A stretch of DNA of 64,000 nt from Burkholderiales bacterium (GTDB lineage Bacteria > Pseudomonadota > Gammaproteobacteria > Burkholderiales > Nitrosomonadaceae), in NCBI GenBank assembly GCA_024235735.1, contig JACKLU010000005.1, positions 1-64,000 on the forward strand. Direction: 5' to 3'. Position 1 is the stretch's first letter; the number at the start of each line of letters is the position of its first letter. A program made the translations under genes and the position numbers. The notes under the pieces were generated by a model. The model did not search any database. It was not told the DNA's origin and saw nothing but the letters and a program-made list of their open reading frames with translations. Below are positions 54,600 through 62,366 of this stretch, in pieces.

Positions 54600-55154
54600 A
54601 TGCTAAAACATATCAAAGAATTGTGGGCATCAGGCATTATCATCACGGCGCTATTTTATTCAGGTTTTGCCGCCGCACATGGAAAAGTAACGCTGGAATC
54701 GGATATCTGTGTGCGTAATATGGCTGGCAGCATGGTACATCTCAGCACTTATCAGCCGCAATATGATCCGGAAGCCGAATACTGCACAGAAATTCCTCAC
54801 GAAGGCGAAACGTTCTGGGTTCTGGACCTCATCGATCACGCTTTGCGCAACATGCCGATTGATATAAAAATTGTCCGCAACAGCGGCACCACCTCGGGAG
54901 AAACAATAGCCTCCCTACATTCCACTAATCATGCAGACGGCATCATTAAAGGTCAATTTATCCTGGACAAAGGCCATTACACACTTTCAGTCACCGGCCT
55001 CGGCGTTCCCGCCCTGCATTATGAATACCCGTTGCAAATACAATCCAAAAACCTGACTGATGCATTTTTCAGCGCCGTACCCTACATCATTGCGTTTCTC
55101 TTGCTGGCATTATTTACTGACAAATATCTGAAGTGGCGGCAAGTGCAACAGTAA
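54600..55154 (+). CDS. amoD: AmoD-type periplasmic copper protein
   Basis: A 184-residue protein of the AmoD/AmoE family found with ammonia monooxygenase genes, homologous to PmoD of methanotrophs. Signal peptide to about residue 26 (GFAAAHGKV is the mature start), then the conserved ESDICVRNMAGSMVHLSTYQ and YDPEAEYCTEIP; Cys37, Met41 or Met45, and Cys62 are candidate copper ligands by analogy with PmoD. A C-terminal helix (about 157-174) anchors it in the membrane. An ACAGGAGTTGTTAA ribosome site is present. It lies 111 bp after amoC, so it is probably co-expressed. Its exact task is unknown; copper delivery to AMO is the favoured idea. Confidence 0.9.
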   Translation: MLKHIKELWASGIIITALFYSGFAAAHGKVTLESDICVRNMAGSMVHLSTYQPQYDPEAEYCTEIPHEGETFWVLDLIDHALRNMPIDIKIVRNSGTTSGETIASLHSTNHADGIIKGQFILDKGHYTLSVTGLGVPALHYEYPLQIQSKNLTDAFFSAVPYIIAFLLLALFTDKYLKWRQVQQ

Positions 55155-55217
55155 AAAGCTGAATAATGCTGGCTAACCTATCAAGCAGGTTGCTCATTTT
55201 CGTGCATTAACTTCAAA

Positions 55218-55250
55218 AAACGGCCGGGCAAACACCCGGCCGTTGCTTTT
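55218..55250. terminator. Strong hairpin between amoD and nitrosocyanin
   Basis: ACGGCCGGG and CCCGGCCGT form a 9-bp GC-rich stem with a 6-base loop, followed by TGCTTTT. It sits between the converging amoD and nitrosocyanin genes, so it can end transcription from either side, most clearly for amoD. Confidence 0.82.
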
Positions 55251-55292
55251 CAATCAATCAAAGACTTTTGTCAAAATTGTGACATAAGGCTT

Positions 55293-55706
55293 TTATTCGA
55301 TCACATTCAAAGTGCCTGGCAGATGAATGTTTTTAGGATGAAGCTGGCACCAGATTGTAAATGCGCCAGCTTTATCAGCGACAAATGAAATCGTTTTGGT
55401 TTCACCGGCTTTGATGACTTCCTGAATACCATATTCATCAATCGAAAAACCTTCACTGATCGGTGATTTATTTTCGACGACGATTTTCACTTTCGCACCT
55501 TTATGCACTGCAATCGCTTCAGGTTCATTCAATACATTGAATGCACGGATGTTTTTTACTGTCACACCTTCAACATTCAATTCAGGTATAGTGGTGTCAT
55601 ACGCGCTCATGATGACTGTGAAGCTTTTTTCACCGGCCTGTACAGCACCAGCGGCAAGCAATAGTCCGGCGACTAAGCCTGCACCTACTGTTTTTGATAG
55701 TTTCAT
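55293..55706 (-). CDS. ncyA: Nitrosocyanin (red copper protein)
   Basis: A 137-residue periplasmic cupredoxin that occurs in ammonia-oxidising bacteria. Signal peptide to about residue 24 (AAGAVQAGEKSF). The mature sequence closely follows the Nitrosomonas europaea protein. The copper ligands by alignment are Glu85 (ISEGF), Cys120 and His123 (WCQLH) and His128; this Glu/Cys/2 His set is unique to nitrosocyanin and gives the red colour. The function is still debated: electron transfer or a catalytic step in the hydroxylamine/NO branch. It is convergent with amoD. Tandem 11-bp repeats lie 119-140 bp upstream. Confidence 0.97.
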   Translation of the reverse strand: MKLSKTVGAGLVAGLLLAAGAVQAGEKSFTVIMSAYDTTIPELNVEGVTVKNIRAFNVLNEPEAIAVHKGAKVKIVVENKSPISEGFSIDEYGIQEVIKAGETKTISFVADKAGAFTIWCQLHPKNIHLPGTLNVIE

Positions 55707-55824
55707 TGGTTTTTTCCTCTTAGATTAAGATCATATTATTTATTTATATAAAGACCAGCGAAAATAAAATTGATAGAATTCCCTCGTTTCCGTTTCGCTG
55801 GCCTAAATGATTATAACCCTAATA

Positions 55825-55846
55825 TGTTTCATGAATGTTTCATGAA
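55825..55846. promoter_or_regulatory. Tandem 11-bp repeats upstream of nitrosocyanin
   Basis: TGTTTCATGAA occurs twice head to tail. Each copy contains the palindrome TTCATGAA. The repeats lie 119-140 bp upstream of the nitrosocyanin start and 93-114 bp before pcnB, in the shared promoter region. Helical phasing (11 bp) suits a dimer binding on one DNA face. Confidence 0.55.
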
Positions 55847-55938
55847 ATTCAAAATGAATTGCCGCAAAACCGTAAAGACAATCCATACGATTCAGTCCGC
55901 AGTGTATAATCCAGCATAGATACTTCCAGTATTTTGCA

Positions 55939-57324
55939 ATGATTCGAAAATTACTCCAAAAGGTTTTCAAGCGGAAAAAAACTGCTGACACTGTCAGTGA
56001 TTCGCTCACTCAGCTACATACCATACCGACAAAAAACCATGGCATAAGCCGCAACCAGATCAGTTCATGCGCGCTGAAAATTACCCAGGAACTGCAAAAG
56101 TCCGGCTTTTCAGCTTTTGTTGTCGGCGGCGCTGTCAGGGATTTGCTACTGGGATTAGAACCGAAAGACTTTGATGTTGCGACCAATGCAACACCCGAAC
56201 AAGTTCGTTCCGCGTTCCGGCGCTCGCGCATTATAGGCCGGCGATTCCGGCTGGTGCATGTTATGTGCGGTCTGGAAACCGTAGAAGTGTCAACATTCCG
56301 CGGCCCCTCGCCTGACAATACTCATCCGCTCGGCGTGAATGGCATTACTGATCAGCACGGGCGATTGCTGCATGACAATGTTTTCGGCAGTCAGGAAGAA
56401 GATGCCATACGGCGTGATTTCACCATGAATGCGCTTTATTATGACCCGGTAACGGAAGAAATTCACGACTACCTGAATGGTTATGAGGACATCCGTAGCG
56501 GAACGCTACGCATTATTGGCGACCCCATTACGCGCTACCGGGAAGATCCGGTTCGTATGCTCAGGGCTGTTCGCCTGGCTGCAAAACTTGGTTTGCAGCT
56601 GGATATAAAAACTGCACAGCCTATTGGAGATCTGGCCCCACTATTGCAGAATGTGCCGGCTGCGCGCCTGTTTGACGAAATGCTGAAACTGTTGCTGTCA
56701 GGCCATTCTTTAGCCTGTGTTATCGATTTGCGCGCACGCGGACTGCATCATGGATTACTGCCTATGCTCGATATCATTCTTGAGCAGCCTCTAGGCGAAC
56801 GCTTCATAACACTCGCCCTTAAAAACACTGATGAAAGAGTCCTGCAAAATAAACCCGTTTCCCCTGCATTTTTGTTTGCATCATTATTGTGGCATGAAGT
56901 ATTGACCAACTGGAACAGCTATAAAGAGCATGGAGAAAAACCTTCTGTAGCCTTATACAGGGCTATGGATAATGTCCTTGCCAAACAGCAGAAAAATCTG
57001 GCAATCCCTCGGCGTTTCTCGGCGACTATCCAGGAAATATGGATCATGCAACCACGCTTTGAATCACGCACCGGACGTAGCCCCTTTCGTTTAATCAGCC
57101 ATCCTCGATTCCGCGCGGCTTATGATTTTATGCTGCTGCGCGCAGAAAGCGGAGAAACCAGTGCGGAAAGTGCTTCATGGTGGAAAGATTTTCTGTCTGC
57201 AAGCCAGGAGCAGCGGGATAAAATGGTTCAGTCACTATCATCTCCAACAAAAAAACGCAGGAAACGAAACCGCCGTAAGTCAGCCAGTAATAAAATCGAT
57301 GTTTCTGAAAAAACGGCATCCTGA
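55939..57324 (+). CDS. pcnB: Poly(A) polymerase I
   Basis: A 461-residue RNA polyadenylating enzyme that marks RNAs for decay. The nucleotidyltransferase head (about 45-180) shows VVGGAVRDLLLGLEPKDFDV with the catalytic Asp-x-Asp, RRDFTMNALYYDP and the RYREDPVRMLRAVRLAAKL loop. The C-terminal arm is long and ends in a very basic segment (KKRRKRNRRKSASNK), typical of PcnB, unlike a CCA-adding enzyme. It is followed after 3 bp by folK, a standard arrangement in beta- and gammaproteobacteria. It is the first gene of the pcnB-folK-panB-panC run. Confidence 0.93.
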   Translation: MIRKLLQKVFKRKKTADTVSDSLTQLHTIPTKNHGISRNQISSCALKITQELQKSGFSAFVVGGAVRDLLLGLEPKDFDVATNATPEQVRSAFRRSRIIGRRFRLVHVMCGLETVEVSTFRGPSPDNTHPLGVNGITDQHGRLLHDNVFGSQEEDAIRRDFTMNALYYDPVTEEIHDYLNGYEDIRSGTLRIIGDPITRYREDPVRMLRAVRLAAKLGLQLDIKTAQPIGDLAPLLQNVPAARLFDEMLKLLLSGHSLACVIDLRARGLHHGLLPMLDIILEQPLGERFITLALKNTDERVLQNKPVSPAFLFASLLWHEVLTNWNSYKEHGEKPSVALYRAMDNVLAKQQKNLAIPRRFSATIQEIWIMQPRFESRTGRSPFRLISHPRFRAAYDFMLLRAESGETSAESASWWKDFLSASQEQRDKMVQSLSSPTKKRRKRNRRKSASNKIDVSEKTAS

Positions 57325-57327
57325 TTT

Positions 57328-57846
57328 ATGTCGCTACATAAAAAACCGATCAGCCATGCTTATATCGCACTTGGCAGCAATCTTGACAATCCGGTTGCGC
57401 ATATCCGGCAGGCCTATCGTGACCTGAATGCACTCACAGATACAACAGTCCTAAGACATTCTTCACTCTATAAAAGCGCGCCCATAGGCCGATTGGATCA
57501 ACCTGATTTCATCAACGCAGTTGCTGAAATTGTAACAGCACATCAACCCGTGCAATTATTACATGCGCTACTCAAAATTGAGCGAAATCATGGTCGTATC
57601 CGGGATGGCACGAATGCATTAAATGCACCCCGGACACTGGATCTGGACATTTTGCTGTACGAAAATCTGCGGCTGGAAACTGAAGCCCTGACATTACCGC
57701 ATCCACGCATGATACAACGCGCTTTTGTCCTGTTACCACTGATGGAAATCGCGCCTGATTGTGAAATTCCAGGTCATGGTAAAATTGGGCAATTTCTCGC
57801 GTTTTGCCGTGACCAGACTATAGAACGGCTGGATATCCCCAAATAA
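57328..57846 (+). CDS. folK: HPPK, 2-amino-4-hydroxy-6-hydroxymethyldihydropteridine pyrophosphokinase
   Basis: A 172-residue folate enzyme that activates hydroxymethyl-dihydropterin with pyrophosphate. It is the canonical FolK: IALGSNLDNP at the start, APIGRLDQPDFINAV, the metal-binding APRTLDLDILLYENLRL and the LPHPRMIQRAFVLLPLMEIAP ending that is missing from the other FolK-like gene at 7522. It starts 3 bp after pcnB and precedes panB by 48 bp. Confidence 0.94.
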   Translation: MSLHKKPISHAYIALGSNLDNPVAHIRQAYRDLNALTDTTVLRHSSLYKSAPIGRLDQPDFINAVAEIVTAHQPVQLLHALLKIERNHGRIRDGTNALNAPRTLDLDILLYENLRLETEALTLPHPRMIQRAFVLLPLMEIAPDCEIPGHGKIGQFLAFCRDQTIERLDIPK

Positions 57847-57894
57847 AGCCTGTCCGCATACACTTTTGATTATCTCATTGATCAGTTTCTTAAA

Positions 57895-58686
57895 ATGAAA
57901 ACCACCATCAGCACATTGCGGAAAATGTATGAAAACAGTGAAAAATTTACTGTTTTAACCTGTTATGACGCATTATTTGCACGAATATTGGAAAATTGCG
58001 GTGTTGATGTTCTACTGGTCGGTGATTCACTTGGAAATGTTATTCAAGGTGAAAAGACGACGCTTTCCGTCACGCTGGATGATATGATTTATCATACACG
58101 TTGTGTCGCACGGGGCGCTGAAAAAGCATTGATCATGGCTGACATGCCGTTTGGAACTTCACAGCTGTCACCACAGCACACTTTTGACAACGCCGGCAAG
58201 CTGCTCGCCGCAGGTGCGCAGATAGTTAAAATAGAAGGCGGTCGTATCATGGCGGAAACAGTAGCTTTTTTAACGCAACGCGGTATACCGGTCTGCGCGC
58301 ATATCGGCCTGACGCCACAGTCAGTTCACCAATTCGGTGGTTATAAACTTCAAGGCCACTCCGAGACTTCAGCCAGACAATTGATCGACGATGCGCGAAT
58401 TCTGGAAGAATCAGGCGCTGCATTGCTGCTGATGGAGCTCGTACCCGCCGCGCTGGCAAAACAGATTACCGAAGTGCTGCACATCCCGACGATCGGTATC
58501 GGGGCGGGAGGCGCATGCTCGGCGCAGGTACTCGTTCTGCATGACATGCTTGGCTTGTATCAAGAAAAAAAACTCAAATTTATCAAAAACTTTATGGAAA
58601 ATGCATGCAGTATTCAGGAAGCAGTGCGCAACTATGTCGAAGCAGTGAAAAATAACCAGTTTCCTGGCCGCGAACATGAATATTAA
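57895..58686 (+). CDS. panB: 3-methyl-2-oxobutanoate hydroxymethyltransferase
   Basis: A 263-residue pantothenate enzyme that adds a hydroxymethyl group (from methylene-tetrahydrofolate) to 2-oxoisovalerate, giving ketopantoate. Motifs VLTCYDALFARILENCGVD, LLVGDSLGNVIQGEKTT, the metal-site MADMPFGTSQLSP and the late GIGAGGACSAQVLVLHDMLG are typical. panC follows after 18 bp, and folK precedes it, so the pathway to CoA and the folate cofactor genes are co-expressed here. Confidence 0.95.
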   Translation: MKTTISTLRKMYENSEKFTVLTCYDALFARILENCGVDVLLVGDSLGNVIQGEKTTLSVTLDDMIYHTRCVARGAEKALIMADMPFGTSQLSPQHTFDNAGKLLAAGAQIVKIEGGRIMAETVAFLTQRGIPVCAHIGLTPQSVHQFGGYKLQGHSETSARQLIDDARILEESGAALLLMELVPAALAKQITEVLHIPTIGIGAGGACSAQVLVLHDMLGLYQEKKLKFIKNFMENACSIQEAVRNYVEAVKNNQFPGREHEY

Positions 58687-58704
58687 TTCTTTTCAACTGC
58701 TCAA

Positions 58705-59538
58705 TTGAACGTTATACACAATATTCCCGAACTACGCGCAACACTTGGAAAAGGCAACAAGATTGCTTTTGTTCCGACCATGGGTAATCTTCATGAAGGA
58801 CATCTGGCGCTGGTCCGGAAAGCGAAAAAAAATGCCGATTGTGTCGTTGTCAGTATTTACGTCAATCCGCTGCAGTTTTTACCAAACGAAGATTTTAATC
58901 AATATCCGCGGACACTTAACGAAGATTGCAAACTGTTACAAAATTTGGATGTTGACATCGTTTTTGCACCTGATGATAAAATTCTTTTCCCTGTTGAACA
59001 GGAAATCTTGGTACTATTACCGCCAGTCGCTGATCAATTGGAAGGCAAATTTCGTCCCGGCTTTTTCCGCGGTGTTGCAACAATCGTTTTGAAATTTCTG
59101 AATATTATTCAACCTGATATTGCTATTTTTGGAAAAAAGGACTACCAGCAACTGCACATCATTCGCCGGATGGTACAACAGTTAAATCTGCCGGTCGAGA
59201 TTTTGGATGAGGAAATCATCCGCGCGCCGGATGGTTTGGCATTGAGCTCACGAAATCGGTATCTGGATGACAATCAGCGTATTGAGGCGAATCATTTGTA
59301 TCAAACCTTAAACACAGTCAAGACAGTCATACAAACCGGTCAAAGCAATTTTCCACTATTGGAAAGGAATGCCTTGAGCAAACTTGAAACCAGAGGCTGG
59401 TCAGTCGATTATATCGCTGTGTTAAATCAGGATACATTACAGCCGGCACATTCGGAGGATAAAGCGCTTGTTGTCGCAGCTGCGGCCCGGATCGGCCAGA
59501 CGAGACTTATTGATAACATTGAATTACGCAAAAACTGA
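58705..59538 (+). CDS. panC: Pantothenate synthetase
   Basis: A 277-residue ATP-dependent ligase that joins pantoate and beta-alanine. The TTG start is chosen because the conserved VIHNIPELRA begins at residue 3. ATP-binding motifs VPTMGNLHEGHLALVRKA and FGKKDYQQLHIIRRMV plus RAPDGLALSSRNRYL are intact. It is the last gene of the pcnB-panC run. A perfect DnaA-box sequence (TTATACACA, 58712-58720) lies in its second to fifth codons. Confidence 0.94.
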   Translation: MNVIHNIPELRATLGKGNKIAFVPTMGNLHEGHLALVRKAKKNADCVVVSIYVNPLQFLPNEDFNQYPRTLNEDCKLLQNLDVDIVFAPDDKILFPVEQEILVLLPPVADQLEGKFRPGFFRGVATIVLKFLNIIQPDIAIFGKKDYQQLHIIRRMVQQLNLPVEILDEEIIRAPDGLALSSRNRYLDDNQRIEANHLYQTLNTVKTVIQTGQSNFPLLERNALSKLETRGWSVDYIAVLNQDTLQPAHSEDKALVVAAAARIGQTRLIDNIELRKN

Positions 59539-59605
59539 TTGAACATCAATCATCCTATTTCTTTCAGCGTCATTAAAATCTTACAAACCCGCTAACGATT
59601 GAATC

Positions 59606-60997
59606 ATGCTGGCATTTGATACCTTTTGGCAATCCTGTCTTGACCATTTCAAAAATGAATTAAATGCACAGCAATTCAATACCTGGATCAAGCCCTTACG
59701 GCTGCAAGGTAATCATTCGGATGATGAAACGGAAGTTACGCTTATCGCACCCAATCGTTTCGTTTTACAGTGGGTACAGGAAAACTTTGCGTTGCATATC
59801 AAAGCTATGGCGGAAGCCTATTTTAGCAATGCCATCCGGTTTCAGCTTAAAATAACCGATGCGTTAATACCACCAGCGCATCAGCCCCGGACGCTTCAAA
59901 TCGATTCCCAGTCAGACAACGAAAATACGCCGGTTCCACGCAAACTATCGGCAAATCCAAAACCTGGTAAAAGGCAAGCCAGTCATCTCAATCCCAGCTT
60001 TACATTTGATAATTTCGTGACCGGGAAAGCAAACCAGCTGGCACGAGCAGGCGCCATACAGGTTGCCGAGTCTCCAGGCATTGCATACAACCCCCTTTTT
60101 ATCTATGGCGGTGTAGGTCTGGGTAAAACCCATCTCATACAAGCTATTGGAAATTATGTTTTCCAAAACAATGAGAACGCAAAAATACGCTATGTACATG
60201 CCGAGAAATATGTTTCTGATGTCGTCAATGCTTATCAGCACAAATCTTTTGATCAATTTAAGCTTTATTACCACTCACTCGATCTCCTCCTTGTTGATGA
60301 TGTCCAGTTTTTTGGTGGAAAAAACCGGACTCAGGAAGAATTTTTTTATGCTTTTAATGCTTTAGTGGAAGCACATAAACAGGTTATCATCACCTGTGAT
60401 TCTTACCCAAAAGAAATTTCCGGACTTGAGGAAAGACTTGTCTCCCGTTTTGGATGGGGTTTAACCGTCGCGATAGAACCACCTGAACTCGAAATGAGAG
60501 TTGCCATACTCATCAAAAAAGCGGAACAGGAAAATTTAACACTGGAAGAAAATGTTGCTTTTTTCATCGCAAAACACATTCGCTCAAATGTACGGGAACT
60601 GGAAGGCGCACTGAAACGCGTAACGGCTTATTCGCGTTTTATCGGTCAGGAAATAACATTGGAAAACGCCAAAGAAGCGTTAAAAGATCTTCTTGCAGTA
60701 CAAAACCGGCAGATTTCCATCGAAAACATCCAGAAAACAGTTGCCGATTACTATAAAATAAAAGTTTCCGAAATGTATTCAAAGAAGAGGTCTCGCATTA
60801 TCGCCAGACCCCGGCAAATGGCTATGGCCATTGCCAAGGAATTGACCACGCTGAGTTTGCCGGATATTGGTGAAGCATTTGGCGGCAGGGATCACACAAC
60901 AGTATTGCACGGCCATAAAAAGATTAACGAACTGCGCGCTTCCGACCCGGCAATCAATCGTGATTACAATGCACTCATTCATATATTGCGTGGCTAA
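59606..60997 (+). CDS. dnaA: Chromosomal replication initiator DnaA
   Basis: A 463-residue AAA+ initiator. N-terminal domain (FDTFWQSCLDHFKNELNAQQ, W-rich), linker, AAA+ core with Walker A YGGVGLGKTHLIQA, Walker B LLLVDDVQFFGGK, sensor motif RLVSRFGWGLTV, and C-terminal DNA-binding domain ending IGEAFGGRDHTTVLHGHKKI, with the conserved signature GGRDHTTVLH. It is the first gene of the dnaA-dnaN-gyrB origin cluster. No rpmH lies upstream; panC is adjacent instead. Confidence 0.97.
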   Translation: MLAFDTFWQSCLDHFKNELNAQQFNTWIKPLRLQGNHSDDETEVTLIAPNRFVLQWVQENFALHIKAMAEAYFSNAIRFQLKITDALIPPAHQPRTLQIDSQSDNENTPVPRKLSANPKPGKRQASHLNPSFTFDNFVTGKANQLARAGAIQVAESPGIAYNPLFIYGGVGLGKTHLIQAIGNYVFQNNENAKIRYVHAEKYVSDVVNAYQHKSFDQFKLYYHSLDLLLVDDVQFFGGKNRTQEEFFYAFNALVEAHKQVIITCDSYPKEISGLEERLVSRFGWGLTVAIEPPELEMRVAILIKKAEQENLTLEENVAFFIAKHIRSNVRELEGALKRVTAYSRFIGQEITLENAKEALKDLLAVQNRQISIENIQKTVADYYKIKVSEMYSKKRSRIIARPRQMAMAIAKELTTLSLPDIGEAFGGRDHTTVLHGHKKINELRASDPAINRDYNALIHILRG

Positions 60998-61210
60998 AAA
61001 GCATGCTTCAGTTTGTTATCTATAACCGTTGAATAAATTGTGTATAACCTGCCCAAAAAGATTTTGTTTTATTTTATCCACAATTCATTCACTGGTTATC
61101 TGCCATTTCTACAGCGAAAAATTTCAATCTAATTGACTGTTTTTTAAAGCTAAAAATAACTTATACCGAAACAACCGAATGATTATTAGTGTTATTATTT
61201 TCTTAAATAA
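60998..61210. other. Putative chromosome origin between dnaA and dnaN
   Basis: 213 AT-rich bases with DnaA-box-like sequences: TGTGTATAA (61039-61047, a perfect match to the consensus in reverse) and TTATCCACA (61074-61082, perfect). Weaker candidates TTATCTATA and GGTTATCTGCC lie nearby. The right third is strongly AT-rich (a possible unwinding element) up to dnaN. A dnaA-dnaN position is common for oriC. Confidence 0.7.
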
Positions 61211-62335
61211 ATGTTATTAATTAAAACTGACCGGGATAACTTGCTAAAACCATTACAAATGGTCACCGGCATCGTTGAAAAAAAACAGACCATGCCGATA
61301 CTGGCCAACGTCATTATTGAAAGCCAGGATAATCTGTTGACCTTCCTGACTTCGGATAAGGAAATGCAAATTACCGTGAGAGCCGGTTTAAATGATGAAA
61401 ATCACAAAAACTTTTCTTTGACCGTTTCGGCAAAAAAATTTCAGGATATTTTACGCGCACTCGACAACGACACCGAAGTCTCCCTCTTCAGGGAAGAAGA
61501 CAAACTCTTGGTAAAATCATCCAGAAATCGTTTCAGTCTGCATACTCTTCCTTCCGATGATTTTCCACGAATGGTAGAGGATAATGCCTGTTTGACCGAA
61601 ATCACAATGCAGCAGAGCGTGTTAAAACGCTTGCTGAACAATGTTCAATATGCAATCGCTGATCAGGATTTACGGTATTATCTGAATGGTGTTTTACTCG
61701 CCATAAGCGCTGGAGAAATAAAAACAGTGGGTACCGATACTCACAGATTGGCGTTGGCTACAGCGCCAAGTCATATCGATGAAGGTGCTGCCCATGAGGC
61801 TATATTACCGCGCAAGACAGTACAAGAACTATTAAAACTGCTGAAAGATGATGATGACGAAAACAATGTCAGGATTGAATTCTTTCCGAAAAGAGTAAAA
61901 TTTTCGTTTTCCGACATTATTTTTGTTTCCAGGGTTATCGACGGAAACTACATCAATTACAGCCGCGCCATACCGTCACGGAATGAAAAACATCTGATAC
62001 TCAACCGTGTGGCATTTTTACAGGCTTTGCAACGTGTTGCAATTCTCTCTAATCCAAATGAATTATATCGTGGTGTGCGGCTGGTAATCGATAAAGGGAA
62101 TCTATGCGTTATCAGCAGAAACATTGAGCAGGAAGAGGCAGTAGCGGAAATGCCGGTAGACTATGAAAATGAATCCATTGATATCTGTTTGAAAATTCCG
62201 CATCTTTTGGACCTGCTCAATCACGTGGCTGAAGAATCCTTTCTTTTCGCATTGGCAAGTGCATCAGACAGTGTTTTGGTAACAATTCCTGGCAGGGATG
62301 ATTTTTGCTACGTGATTATGCCGATTAAAATCTGA
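61211..62335 (+). CDS. dnaN: DNA polymerase III sliding clamp (beta subunit)
   Basis: A 374-residue ring-forming clamp that holds the replicase on DNA. The start LLIKTDRDNLLKPLQMVTGI and KKQTMPILANVIIE, the central RYYLNGVLLAISAGEIKTVG and TDTHRLALATAP, and the C-terminal FCYVIMPIKI are characteristic. Three homologous domains of about 120 residues each cover the length. It lies between the putative origin and gyrB (31 bp gap), the normal order. Confidence 0.96.
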   Translation: MLLIKTDRDNLLKPLQMVTGIVEKKQTMPILANVIIESQDNLLTFLTSDKEMQITVRAGLNDENHKNFSLTVSAKKFQDILRALDNDTEVSLFREEDKLLVKSSRNRFSLHTLPSDDFPRMVEDNACLTEITMQQSVLKRLLNNVQYAIADQDLRYYLNGVLLAISAGEIKTVGTDTHRLALATAPSHIDEGAAHEAILPRKTVQELLKLLKDDDDENNVRIEFFPKRVKFSFSDIIFVSRVIDGNYINYSRAIPSRNEKHLILNRVAFLQALQRVAILSNPNELYRGVRLVIDKGNLCVISRNIEQEEAVAEMPVDYENESIDICLKIPHLLDLLNHVAEESFLFALASASDSVLVTIPGRDDFCYVIMPIKI

Positions 62336-62366
62336 TCAAAGAGATCTTTTTAGAAAGTTTTAGCCC

